A DNA stretch of 64,000 nucleotides, taken from the NCBI GenBank assembly GCA_951812925.1, contig OX638372.1, positions 55,364,028-55,428,027 on the forward strand, given 5' to 3'. Made by a program: the position numbers and the translations under genes. The notes below the pieces were generated by a model. That model searched no databases. It was not told the origin of the DNA and saw nothing but the letters and a program-made list of their open reading frames with translations. This document shows positions 45,513 through 56,800 of this stretch, piece by piece. Origin of the DNA: Calliopum simillimum (lineage: Eukaryota > Arthropoda > Insecta > Diptera > Lauxaniidae). Numbering within the stretch: position 1 is the first letter of the stretch; each line of letters begins with the position of its first letter.

Positions 45513-47538
45513 CTGAATTCTCTTTTGTCCCATACCCACATTGACGCATTTCAAGAAAACATAATTTAATTTTATTTTTCCACACAATAAATACACTTTC
45601 TGCTAGACTAAAACTCTTATTTTACAAAATACGCCTCCAACAAATATGCTTGTGTGTCCTTTCTACCACTGTTCGAACGTACAAGTTACTGAATTGTTCC
45701 TGGCTGTTTTATTTGATTTAGGATCAGCTGAACTACAATACAAAATAAGCTGTTGAAACAGTTGTCTATGGCTTCAACAGCCAATTCATCCATCAATATT
45801 ATAGTACTTTGAATCCTTTTTCTTTTGAACAAAATCAGCTCTATTTTAGCCATTGCTACCATTGTAATCTTGACACTGATTTTTATTCTGCGGCTGGCCA
45901 ACTTCATTTGAAAGTTGGCGTTGATTCGTTTATTTGGCAATTTAACTTTTGGATCAACGCCAAAGTTTACTTTATTCGATTTTTCTTTCATTCTGTTCAA
46001 TTCGTTCTTTCTTCTATCTCTCTCTCTCGCTCTCCCTCTCTATCTATTCCTCTTGGGTTTGAATTTGATAAACTCAATATGGCACGAAATTAACTATGAA
46101 AATAAGAGTAGGTACATATAGAAGAGAGTTGTGTTGTTTCAAAGGGACTTTATTAAAAAGTTGATTTTTGTTTATGGCTTTTAATTAACTTAAGTTAATT
46201 AAAATTAATGAATTGATTATGTTACGAGCATCAAGATTTAAAGTATTAGTACACTTTGTTTGCTTAAATCCTTTGAACATAAAATGTACAAAAAGGCTTA
46301 AAATTTTAAGCTTTTCAACGTATGTATTTTATGCGGAAGCATTAAAGTTAAATTATTTTTGTGCATACAGCTCTGTTGTTGTAGTGGTTGAAGTGTGCGA
46401 TTTTTTAATGATCCCAACAATTAAAAAAATGTGCTTGTGTTAAATTTCAAGTTGTTAATATTTTTTTACATATTTTTATTGCATATTTATAGGCGCTTGT
46501 GTTTCTTTGATTATTTCTGATATATGAATTAGATATGGAAATTATATTAAGAAATAGATATTTTTAAATAAATTTTTTATATAGTAAAAAATATCATTAA
46601 TGCATAAACATAATGTTAAACAAGCGATATCAGTTTTGTTATTTTTGCCTCCATTTACCATAAGTCATCCAAGGCATTTAAAATTTTATACACATTTCTT
46701 AGTGACATTTTCCCTCCATTCACTTTTATCATTTCTCATTAATTTCATTCTATCCCACATGTGTTATGTTCTTTATTTTCGCTTTTGCTGGTTATTATCA
46801 TTTTTTTTTATTGCATTATCCCAGTCATTTGCGGCGTCATAGTTGTCCTTGTGCAATATTTTCAATGTTGCCGAGAAAATTTAAATGTGTGGGTTTAAAA
46901 GCAAAACCCTCGAAAAAATCTTTTCACAACGACAATTAAGTTTCGTTCAGTATGATAATGAACCTAATAAACCGTTCGACACGACTTTGCACAAATGAAA
47001 AAAAAACCTAATATATTCTAAAAATAAGTTAAACGTGTCTTCCCATTTTTCTGGATCAGATCGTTTTTTTCTTTAACTGGTCCTTGAAATTTTCTACACA
47101 TGTGTTGAGTCGACACACTGAATTTTACGATTCTTACATCTGAGGTATATCACGTCATCTGAAAACTTATTGAGGATGTTTAGGGAAATATTTTTGTAGA
47201 AAATTTTAACCCTCTACATCGTCCACAAACGGGTCATTTTTGACCATTTTTCAAAAAGGCATAAAAATTACCCCTTAAATGGGAGAATAATAGATCAATA
47301 TGTACCACAGAAATATTTTCTATAAAATTTCTCTAATAGCTGCCAAATACCCCTTTTCCCAAAAAAAAAAAAAAAAGGGTTATAATGGGTTCAAATATTA
47401 CACAAAATTTATTGGGGTCACCGAAGTCAAGAATGCTTAAATAATTCCTTAAAAAATTAAATTAACATGAAATGTGTGAGGTCTTTATTGAAATTTATTA
47501 TTAGTGAAATTTTATAGCAAATTTTTCTGTGGTGCATA
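45513..47538. other. Non-coding with unexplained minus-strand frame
   Basis: No recognised gene. A minus-strand frame at 45686-46000 (104 codons; KVNFGVDPKVKLPNKRINAN and ILMDELAVEAIDNCFNSLF) is not low-complexity, but I cannot assign it and it may be chance. A CT-rich tract is at 46010-46045. At 47200-47430 is the short repeat with AACCC/ATAATGGGTT phrases also found near 19400 and 37500. Confidence 0.4.
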
Positions 47539-48191
47539 CGTGGGCTGCTAAGTATATATATTTCTGGCCTAGGCAACACTAATAGCAATAGCTAAAATCT
47601 GGCAACGCCATAATAAAGTTTGACATTTTTTAGCATAAACGTACTCACTACGTTTTGATGTACAAGTGCTATTTGTTTTGTTTACAGTGTGTTAAGAAAA
47701 TCAATTTTTCCATTGACAATTTAACTAATGCCCAAAAATGCCCCTATCACACGGTATGTCACATGACGATCTTGCATTATCAGTTCACGCACGTCATCAA
47801 TGTTCTCTGGCACAACGGCGGTTTTTGGACGACCTTCACGGAATTTGTCTTTGAGAGAGCGTCGTCGGCCATGATTGAATTCATTAAACCAGTTTTTCAC
47901 AGTGCTATAGAATGGTGCTTCATCGCCATACAAAGATTTAAGGTCATCGATGCACTCTTGTGGTGTTAATCCACGTCGAAAGTTGTGAAAAATGATCGCA
48001 CGAAAATGTTCACGAGATTATTTCGCCAAATTGATTTTTCAAGTCACTGTAAACAACACAAATGATGGTCGTACGTCAAAACGTTCTGAGTACATTTATG
48101 CTAAAAAATATCAAACTTTATTATGGTGTTGCCAGATTTTAGCTATTGACATTAGTGTTGCCTAGGCCAAAAATATATATAGCAGCCTAGG
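47539..48191 (-). mobile_element. Mariner derivative with inverted 5' ends, copy 3
   Basis: Flanked by TA (47537-47538 and 48192-48193). The right half is the 5' end of the same mariner family as copy 1. The left roughly 170 bases are not the normal 3' end but an inverted copy of that 5' end, sharing GGCCTAGGCAACACTAATAG, CTGGCAACGCCATAATAAAG and GTTTGACATTTTTTAGCATA with the right side. This has turned a mariner into a short element with long inverted ends, a plausible first step to a MITE. Confidence 0.9.
47721..47985 (-). pseudogene. Mariner transposase N-terminal fragment
   Basis: Minus strand reads SLYGDEAPFYSTVKNWFNEF-type sequence, then RRRSLKDKFREGRPKTAVVP, ENIDDVRELIMQDRHVTYRV and IGAFLGIS, the two helix-turn-helix motifs of an irritans-like mariner transposase. 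The start side reaches the NFRRGL-TPQECIDDL region. Everything after the second DNA-binding helix, including all three catalytic Asp residues, is gone and replaced by the inverted 5' end. Confidence 0.85.
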
Positions 48192-49654
48192 TATCCTCCC
48201 GTTTAAGGGTTTGAAATAATTGAAAGATAAAGGACTAAATTAAATTTGTATGGAGTCGAGATATGTACCCCGGAAAGTTATGGTAAAGTTAGAAAAATTT
48301 AAAAGTAAGGTTTAATGAGGAAGATTATGGCCATCCGATGACGTCGACAAAAGTGAATTACACTACTCTACTTCCTGGATATGCGCCATATGTCTGAAAA
48401 TGCGATTTCTGCACTTTAAAGCAAAGGCAATAAAGATCCTGGACCTGATAGAGAAAAATGTTTGCTAGATTCGAAATCAGCGAACGTAAATTAAAAATTA
48501 TAGAGATCTCCTTCAAATTTATTTCATCCAATTTCTTGCAGTGCCTTATCATTAAATATTTTTTTATTTTTTTTTGTTTTTTTTAATAAGCTCTGAAGTA
48601 TTTAATCTGTCACAATCATAGGTCTTTGCTTAGTGACTTCCTGCCTTGAAAATCATGTTTTTTAAGGGTAAACCCTGTAACCGATGAACAGTCTTTCCCT
48701 GCTTTTATACTTTCGTTCCGATTGAGTTTGTTGAGTCGATAATACTTTCAAATCTAGTGATCCAATTATGATAAAATCAATTAAATTTTGCTAATAATGA
48801 GTCACTGAATATATAAATGAGTTCACTATCTACCATTCTACCTCGCCATTTCCCCAACTTAAAACAGCGCCCTCGTATCATTTATTTTACTTATATTTGT
48901 CAAACATAAAAAATCAAAAAAAAAGAAAAAAATCTCCAGAGACCAACCAAACTGTTTTGTTGACAAAAAGTATTAAAAGCGCCACCTGTTATCACAAGTG
49001 TCCATAGAAAAGTAAATTTCAAAATAATCACCCGCGCCTTTGCAATATTGTGGTTTTCCACCGGTAATTAAATATCACAAATTTGTGGGTTGTTGCTTTT
49101 TTATTTCTTTAGTTTTTAATGTCTTGTTTTTTGCAAACGTTTTATTTTTTGCTTTTTTCTGCTTGTTAGACCTTCACAAGTCCATAAGTAATCCAAAACT
49201 AACCTTAGATTTCAATGTCTTACAAATTGTTCTTCAAATATATAAGTCTTCTTAGCTGGCATTGCTGGTGAATTTCAATGACAACGAATATTTTTTTTTT
49301 ATCGACATGCGTTTTTGTATTAACTTTTGAAGCATTTTTTTAACACTTTCAACTTGTGTCAAACCATTTGAAGAGCTTTTTCAATTTAGTTATTTTATTT
49401 TTTGATAAAAATTTAGCTTTACATAGTATAAATGTTCATTCATGACATTTATGTCATCAAGTGATGATAATGAATAATTTCATCAAATCAATTCTGTCCC
49501 ATGGAATTTGTCTTGTCCGATGGAAAGCTTTAGACAAGCAAACCTATTCGGCAGTCATATCAAAAATTAAGAAAATGGCAGACACTTAAGTAATCGGAGC
49601 AGTAAATACTGTTTCTTCTGTTTTTCTCGACACATTGCTTAATTTTTGTACATA
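48192..49654. other. Non-coding, no gene seen
   Basis: AT-rich intron-like DNA with T runs near 48560-48590. Short open frames have no motif. A candidate CTCF-like site is listed separately. Confidence 0.45.
48978..48992 (-). promoter_or_regulatory. Candidate CTCF-like site (AGGTGGCGCT core)
   Basis: On the minus strand the sequence reads ATAACAGGTGGCGCT. AGGTGGCGC is the core preferred by Drosophila CTCF. It is a short match and could be chance; together with 31778-31794 it would be a second site in the same presumed intron. Confidence 0.3.
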
Positions 49655-50375
49655 TCGTCGGGTTAAAACTACAACTATCTACACATAAGGTATGTACTCG
49701 AAAAAAAGTAGTCCACAAAAAATGGGTATAAAACTTTTATTTTTTGACCAAAAAAAAAAGAAAGAAAGTAATACATTTTTTGAAGCTCAAGGGTATTTCT
49801 TTAAGAAAATGGAAGGTTTGCTTTTTCCTCTGAGGTAAATCCTTTTTTTCGAACACTTTCAACTTTTCTTTCCGTATCTATTCGTTCACTAAAGTTTTTA
49901 AGTACGCAAGCTACCGTGGATTTTGCAATATTTATACTTTATGCAATGTTTTTGTGAGAAAAGTGTGGAAAATTGTGTTTTTTGCGCACATTTTGAAAAC
50001 TATTCAAAATTCTAAAAAACCAATGATGAAGAAATGTAAGACAAAGAATTCTAAGACGATTACATCTGTTACATTTGATTTGACTGTAATATTTAACGTG
50101 ACACACTTTGATTACTGCGACTATTTTTTTTACATACATAGAACATACTTTATTGATGTTTTGAGTTAAGTATACAAAAACATGAAGAAAAAACGGCTCT
50201 TTGCCCTAGTCTAGACGGTTTTTTGAATTGTAGTCCCCATCCAATTTTATATAAAGAATAAAAAGCAGAAAACTGCAAAATCCTATACAAAAAACGAATT
50301 TCAAATAACTTAAAACGCTTTTTTTTCTCAAAACATGAAAAATGTAGATGTCTAGCTGTAGTTTTAACCCGACGA
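49655..50375 (-). mobile_element. Tc1-like element remnant, 721 bp
   Basis: Inverted ends TCGTCGGGTTAAAACTACAA and, reversed from the right, TCGTCGGGTTAAAACTACAG are flanked by TA (49653-49654, 50376-50377). Inside is a decayed minus-strand transposase N-terminus (separate entry). A right internal part with AAAAACGGCTCTTTGCCCTA follows. Confidence 0.75.
49800..49985 (-). pseudogene. Tc1-like transposase HTH relic
   Basis: The minus strand gives NIAKSTVACVLKNFSERIDT then ERKVESVRKKGFTSEEKANL. This is the second helix-turn-helix and GRP-type hinge region of Tc1-family transposases (..STV..VLK.F...G...R). No DDE domain remains. Frame is open for about 40 residues only. Confidence 0.6.
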
Positions 50376-50559
50376 TATTATGCTATGTATTTTGTTCAAC
50401 CGTCCTGGATTTTACGGGACATGCCTAGATTTTGCCCTGCGGATTTAAAAACGTCCAGCAAATGTACCGGATTTTCATGTATGTATGTTCCGGAATTGTC
50501 TTGTATTTAGGATGTATGCAATTTTTATTGTGTTACAATATTTATTTTAATTTAGACCA

Positions 50560-50815
50560 AAGATTATGAAACAGCGACCATAGATTATGAACCATAAACT
50601 GTTAAGAACAGATCATAGACCAAAGATCATGGACCGAAATCCCTGAAGGACAGACCATAGACCATATATTATGGACTGTAGACCATGAAAGACAAATCAT
50701 AGATCATATTTTATGTACTATAGACCATAAAGAACAGATTAGAAACCATTTATTATGGTTAATATAATATAAAAGACAGATCATAGACCATATTTTATGG
50801 ACTTTTATATGTATA
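50560..50815. repeat. ~41-bp minisatellite (ACAGATCATAGACCATA)
   Basis: About six diverged units. The phrase ACAGATCATAGACC or a near variant starts near 50610, 50651, 50693, 50735 and 50776, alternating with 'TTTATGGACTATAGACCATA'. Unit starts are spaced about 41-42 bases. Non-coding. Confidence 0.7.
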
Positions 50816-51078
50816 AAATAATATTTTTCCTTTCCCGGATCGGGCCATCAAGAAAATGAACAGCCTAGTCCAAGGAGATAGCTATAACTATAACTATACA
50901 AACCACGACCTGTAGCCAAACTAAATAGTTTTTTAATTGCGATAGCTATGACTTTTCAAAAAAGTCATAGATCTTCGTACAATAGCCTATTTTAAAAGAA
51001 AATAGTAGCACTAAATGACAACTATGTATCAGAAAAAAAAAAAATGTCTACGTCTTATGTATAATCTCAAAAGTAAAA

Positions 51079-51863
51079 CTAGTAAGGGTGTTACCTTTGG
51101 CCTGGCCAAATACTAAATACCCTACACAGCAGTATTTTGAAAGTTTTGCTTATATGGGAGGTGCCCCACTCCTTGTCCGAATTCACCCAGTTTTTTCTCA
51201 GAGTTTGAATTTATAGTCGTTAGCATCTGAGTGAAATTTAGTTGGATTATCTCAAAAAATGTTTTCAATATAGCGTTTTGAACCTTTTGCTTATATGGGA
51301 GGTGCCACGCCCTCTTTTCCGATTTTATCCAGTTTTTGCTTAAAGCTTGTGTTTATAATAAAATTTAGTTCGATTATCTCAAAAAAAGCTTTCAGTATAG
51401 CGTTTTGAAATTTTTGCTTATATGAGAGGTGCCACGCCCTCTTGTCCAAATTCTTCTGGCTTTTGTTCAGAGCTTGCGCTTACAATTCGTAGTATTTATG
51501 TGTATTTTGGTTGCATTATCGTGAAAAATACTCAAAAAGTCTCATTTTGAAGATATTTTTTGTATGGGCGGTAGGCGTGTCCGTTGGCCGATTTCGCTCA
51601 TGTTCAATCTCCCGAGGTAACTTTGACGTAGGAGGCTGTGCACCAAATTTCATTGAATTATATTGCTTAGTCTTCCCAAAAAGTGTATTTACACACACAG
51701 CCAGCCAGCCAGCCAGCCGGACAGACGGACGGACGGACATGGCTATATCGACTCAGGAGGTGACGCTGATTAAGAATATATGTACTTTTCTATATCTGCC
51801 ACGCCTACTTCTCTGCGTTACAAACGGAAGGACAAAGTGAATTTACCCTGGGTGTAGGGTATA
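51079..51863 (-). mobile_element. Helentron-type HINE, copy 5
   Basis: CTAGTAAGGGTGTTACC and the TTGGCCTGGCCAAA stem are at the left, three tandem units with GGTGCCACGCCCTC cores follow, and a long microsatellite CAGCCAGCCAGCCAGCCGGA with GACGGACGGACGGACAT lies near 51700-51740. It ends ACCCTGGGTGTAGGGTAT. The microsatellite is expanded here relative to copies 2 and 4, as expected for this class. Confidence 0.8.
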
Positions 51864-53609
51864 AAAATATGCATCGCAAGATTTTTGATATACTATGTAT
51901 ATCCTTTGATAAATATCCTATGTCGAAAAAAAATTTTCATTATTTTACGTAAATCATAAGGTGGGTTAGAGGTGGGTTAGACCCTAACGCATTGCTCACA
52001 CCCAAGTTCTGAAGTAATTTATGAAAGACTAAAAATACATGAAAATTGATTTTTTTAAGAAGTGTTTTTTTGGTTAATCCTGGTTTTGGCAAGAGACACC
52101 GGCGTTGTCGTTTGAAAAACCTATTGTTTTGGTCATCAATGTTTTACCATTCAAAATTCAAATTTGTCAAACCGAAATTGCATAGTAATTTTCAATAAAT
52201 TTTTTCCGGTATTTCGGTCCAAAAGAAATGACCACGTTATTCATACACCATTCAATCATACGATTTTCAATTAATTTAATTCCCTTCAGATATCATGCAG
52301 AATTCAAAAATCGGTTATCTTTTGTGCAAATGCAATTTGGCCTTTCTTTTGTTTTGTACATAAACTTATCATTAGCTTTCGATTTAGCATTTTTTCTCCC
52401 CCTTTTTTTTCAATGTTCAATCAGTTTTTTTATAGAAACTACTCTTTTTTTTTTCTATTTATCTTCGATTTTCCACCGTTTTTTTCATTGCCAAAAGGCC
52501 AGCCACATAAAAGACAAAAAGCAAGCAGAGTGCGAACAACAAAAGCCAAAGTCAGTCGTTGTCGATATCATCTATAATTGACATTCTCGACGGCTTAAGC
52601 TTTTGTTTCCCCAAAGCAAGGCAATTGGAAACGCGACGCGCGTTGCTACGGTTTTCACTGAATTTCTATTTTTTTCCCAATGAAAAGCAGCGATGAAAAG
52701 AAAAAAAAAAAAATACAAAATTGAAAAGCAATAAAACTGAATGGAATGACTTTGAATGAAAATCGACATTGAGATATGGAAATGTTGTGGAGAAATGACG
52801 CAGACAGACAGTCAGCGCTTTAACCGCTGTTATTCGCATTAAATTGCATATAAAGTAGTTGCCTCCGACTTCATCAATCAATTGGGTAAATGTTGTTCCC
52901 GAAAAAATGTGACAACATTTAATTGCAGATTTAAATTTTACTTGATTGTTTTATAATTTAATTATCATAACTGATGATGATTTACTTAATTAAATCAGCC
53001 AACAATCGATTGACTGATGAATTTTTAATTTGAGATTTATTTTACACATAATAAATCCTCCTGCATGATGCAGTACTCTGCTGCTGACGATTCACAATAT
53101 TGTAAATTAATTATTCATCAATCATTGAAATATTCAAATGTTTTTGTTGCATTCATTAAAATTGATGATTGCAATTGTTGTGACTGACTAAAAAGTCAGG
53201 TTTGTTTTTTTTTTTTTTTCGTTGCATGCTTTTATAAAATATCTAATTTAATTTTCTATGATTTATTGTAGGTACTATTTTTGTTTCTACCAGACAAAAT
53301 TGGTACTTTTGATATGATTTACTTACCAATGCAATATGAGAAAGTTGAATTTTTACACGAATTTTCAAGTTCAAAAGAGTGGTTGAAAACTCAAATATAT
53401 TCTCGTATCATGATATTCTAGGTCAAAGGTCACGAAAATCGGTTTTTTGTAAATATCTCGCTTGCTGTTACTTCTACAAAAGAACACTATATTGCTTACC
53501 AATTTTGTGGCTTAGAAAATTTCCTTAAGGAAAGCTCTATATATAAATGTTCCTTAACTTAGTGTAAGACTTTTCAGAAAATATTTTGACTCTGGTGAAA
53601 ACATTAATA
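51864..53609. other. Unique-looking intron-like DNA
   Basis: No gene. The block 52480-53180 is relatively free of known repeats; 52920-53180 is dense in homeodomain-type cores (TTAATTA, TAATTTAATTA, ATCGATT, ATCAATCATT). Such clusters can be regulatory, but no function is shown by sequence alone. Confidence 0.4.
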
Positions 53610-54523
53610 CAGTCTGTTAAATAAGAGCGTGGTCATTGTTGTGAGAAAATGAAAATACCCATTGCGAAAATTCTTTTTAATATTGATTTATTTGATCGAA
53701 AACTTCAATGCAAATACATTAATAGCAGGTCCAATCACCCCCAGCATCAATTATAGCTTGACATCTTCGCGACATACTTTGAACAAGATTTTGCGCATAC
53801 TCTTCTGAAAACGACCTCCAAATTTTGTGAATGCGTCGAACCAGCTGTTTCAAGTTTGTTGGTGGGTGTGGTCCAGGCATGCCTGATGATAGGAAAGGCC
53901 CAAAAAGAGGATTCATCAGTGAAGATAACGTTGCCCCAGTCACGATCCAAATTGTCTTTGGCCCATTCAAGACGTTTTTGGACATGTTTTTCACCGAGCA
54001 TCGGTTTTTGCAAAGTACTTCGGTATTTCACACTATTTGCAATCAAATGATTACGAATAGTTCCGTGGGAGATATTCAAACCTTTTTGGGACAATTTCGA
54101 AGCACCTTCACGCAAAGTTAATGTTGAATTTTTCGAAAATAGAGCACAGATCAGTTTTTCCTGTTTTTCCGTCACTACACCGACAGACCCGCGATTTGGA
54201 AAGTCATCGACATTTTTTACTTCTTTGAAGCGATTCACCCACTTACTCACAAACTGTTTCGACTTTTGCATATACTTCGCAGCCGCCGCTTGGGTCATTT
54301 TGGGACCTTTGGGGTGCAAACACAAAAAAACGGCTTCAAAGCGCGACGCGTACGCGGTACTCATTTTGGAAAAATGCTGAGAACGCATTGAAAACAGTGG
54401 TCAGCTGATTCACTTTCACGAAGCATGAAGGACAATACTGCCCTCTGTGTGAGAAAAAAAAATTACAGCATTATACTTTACCGATCGCGAGTAATCGCGA
54501 CCACGCTCTTATTTAACAGACTG
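53610..54523 (-). mobile_element. Tc1-like element, 914 bp, internally deleted
   Basis: TA flanks (53608-53609, 54524-54525) bracket perfect inverted ends CAGTCTGTTAAATAAGAGCG continuing TGGTC. The CAGT terminus is typical of the Tc1 group. The interior is one deleted minus-strand transposase gene. Near-identical TIRs suggest a fairly recent insertion. Confidence 0.9.
53719..54388 (-). pseudogene. Tc1-like transposase lacking the second D and E
   Basis: Opens MRSQHFSKMSTAYASRFEAV; the family start is probably MSTAYASRFEAVF. Two helix-turn-helix parts follow (MTQAAAAKYMQKSKQFVSKW, then TLREGASKLSQKGLNISHGT). Then come EKHVQKRLEWAKDNLDRDWG and the first catalytic Asp in VIFTDESSFW. After FWAF, roughly 100 or more residues are deleted, including the second Asp and the final acidic residue. 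The frame then runs through a shifted tail. The true C-terminus is readable in another frame as HKIWRSFSEEYAQNLVQSMS to GGDWTCY, ending at 53719. The copy is dead but probably encodes a DNA-binding fragment if expressed. Confidence 0.85.
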
Positions 54524-54889
54524 TAAGGCTAGCATTTTTTGAGCCAAAAAAACAATATTTGTATGGAACACTCTTTAGTTTGGCTATATAACTCAAAATA
54601 AAACAATTTTTAGGAAGTTGCTCCCTGTCTCAGGAATCTGAAATTTCAAACATGTTTAGTATGCCGCCCACCAACAAAGTTTGAGAATACTGTCCTACTT
54701 AGATGCTTAAAAAGCTAGCAAAAAAACATTTCCCCACAAAATGTTAAAATTAAAAATGTTTTTAAAGATATACAGGGTTTCCGAAAGAAATGAATAGCAA
54801 AAGTGAATTTCGCGTTCTGATTAAGCATTATTTTTTGTGTAAAAAACCCTTCAAAACAGATCCGTGCGTCAACTTTAAAGGACAGTTTG

Positions 54890-55340
54890 GCGTAATTTGA
54901 ACGAATTCTTGCACCGCTGCGTTATCGTGAACGAAACATGGATTCAACACAAAACACCAGAGATCAATAAACAATCAAGACAGTGGGCTTCTTCGCGAGA
55001 ACTTATACCAAAGAAGGCCAAGGTGTGTCTGTCGGCTAACAAGATCATGACCACTATTTTTAGGGTTGCACGCGGTGTCATCCACATCGACTACCTTGAA
55101 AAGGGTAAAAAAAATCATCGCCGAATATTTTTGATTTGAAGCAAAAACGACCACATTTGTCGAAGAAAAAAGTTCTGTGTCATCAAGATAATGTACGGGC
55201 ACACGAGTTTGTAGTCACCATGGCAAAAACCTATAAATTGGGCTACAAATTGTTATCTCATCTAGCATATTCTCCAGATTTAACTGACATTCAGTGGCAG
55301 ATCATGGCCATAAATAGGTGGTATTTGAAAGTGCTATGGA
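54890..55340 (+). pseudogene. Mariner-type transposase relic
   Basis: Plus strand reads NEFLHRCVIVNETWIQHKTP then RQWASSRELIPKKAKVCLSA and KIMTTIFRVARGVIHIDYLE. A frame change follows, then KRPHLSKKKVLCHQDNVRAH and GYKLLSHLAYSPDLTDIQWQ. This is the catalytic domain of a mariner transposase of the type with DETWIHHYTPE. The first box has Asn-Glu (NET) where Asp-Glu is usual. The second is CHQDN. The third-Asp position after SPDL is lost. No N-terminal domain, TIR or C-terminus is seen, though TACAGGGTTTCCGAAAG at 54771 may be the left end. Confidence 0.7.
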
Positions 55341-55439
55341 TTTTAAAAATTTTTTTCGGCAATCGTCAGATAATACTTGGAGACGAAAAAAAAACTATAA
55401 AATTTTATAAAATTCTTTGAATAAATTTATAAATATTCT

Positions 55440-55753
55440 TTGAATATATTTTTTGGATGGGCTGTAGGCGTGGCCGTTGATCGATTTCACTCATTTTCAA
55501 TCCCACAAGCTAACTTTGACGACGGAGGCAGTGTACCCAATTTCATTGAATTATCTTGCTCTATTTTCCCAAAAAATATTGTTTATTTCCACGCACAGCC
55601 AGCCAGCCACCAAGCCAGACAGACGGACATGGCTATATCGACTCAGGAGGTGACGCTGATCAAGAATATATATACTTTTCCATAACTGCCACGCCTCCTT
55701 CTCTGCATTACAAACGGAAGGATAGAGTGAATATGCCCTGGGTGTAGGGCATA
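55440..55753 (-). mobile_element. HINE fragment (5' half)
   Basis: Carries GGCTGTAGGCGTGGCCGTTG, the microsatellite CAGCCAGCCACCAAGCCAGA and CAGACGGACATGG, 'CGACTCAGGAGGTGACGCTG' and the 5' end GCCCTGGGTGTAGGGCAT. The tandem-unit half and the 3' stem-CTAG are missing; it begins right after an A-rich stretch near the mariner relic. Confidence 0.7.
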
Positions 55754-56039
55754 AAAATACATATCTCCGGATCTTTGTTATTTTGTACTATAATATGTGG
55801 AAAAGTATGCTGAATTGAAATTCAAAATTCCAGCTACAACTTTTGAGAACCTATTTTTATTTCTTTATATTTTACAACGTTTTACAATAGTTTTATAAAT
55901 TTTAACCTTTTAGGGCCATTTTCACAATGTTCAATTAAAATTTAACTTCCAGATAAATACAAAATTTGTATGAAATTTAATGTCAAAGTTCTAGTTTAGG
56001 CTTAACTGAACATTGTGAAATTGGGAATTAGTGTGCTTA

Positions 56040-56800
56040 CATTCGGAAGATAGTTTTCTTAAAGAAAGGGTGGCAGATAAGGGGTATATTGCCCCTATTT
56101 ATCACTCTTGGTTTTTGGCCTTTCTTAACTTGGACATACCATTATGAAGCATTGTAGCAAGTCTTATAACTTGCATCAAATTATTTTAGAAATATGACGG
56201 GTTTTTATTTTCATAGGGCGTGGCACCGCCCACTTTTTTACCGAAAATTATTTCTCCTTATGCCCTTTGTATATGTATCAAATTTTATCTATTTGCGTAA
56301 AGCATTTTTAAAGAAATAATAAATCAGCTTTTAGGAGGGCGTGGCACCGCCTATTTTATTAGTGAGGACTATTTGTTCTAAGAGTCTTTACATATGTACC
56401 AAATCATATCTATCTGCGTCAAATATTTCAGAGATTCCCGGGGAATTTTTAACAGACTGCCGTGCATTTTCCATTACAGTGTAAGCAAAATTCCCCGGCA
56501 ATAATCATTCACGATAACTTCTATAATAAGTTTGTTTTTTTAAAGGCATGGCACCGCCCTTTTTTCAATAAACAATATGTCTCTCACTGACTTTTGCATA
56601 TTTACTAAATATCATCTATTTACGGCAAAGAGTTTTGGAGATATGATTAATTTATATTTAAAAGGGCGTGGCATCGCCCACTTTTTAAACGTATGACTTA
56701 GCTTTTTTATACTAACATAATGTGAAAACTTCTTTAAAATCGGTCAGTTAGTTTCCGAGTCAATAGGAAACGATTACACAAACAAACAAAATTTCATTTT
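56040..56800. repeat. GGGCGTGGCACCGCCCA tandem repeat
   Basis: Four units of about 120 bp repeat GGGCGTGGCACCGCCCACTT, then CATATGTACCAAATCATATC-type and TATCTGCGTCAAATATTT-type phrases. Cores are near 56217, 56338, 56544 and 56663. The right end reads GTTTCCGAGTCAATAGGAAA then ACACAAACAAACAAAATTTC. Related in style to 13760-15293 and the piece at 7045-7480. Confidence 0.7.

Noticed and set aside
46003..46045. CT-rich tract considered as a polypyrimidine tract of a host exon
   Set aside because: No acceptor followed by a credible coding exon was found; simple CT repeat is enough to explain it.
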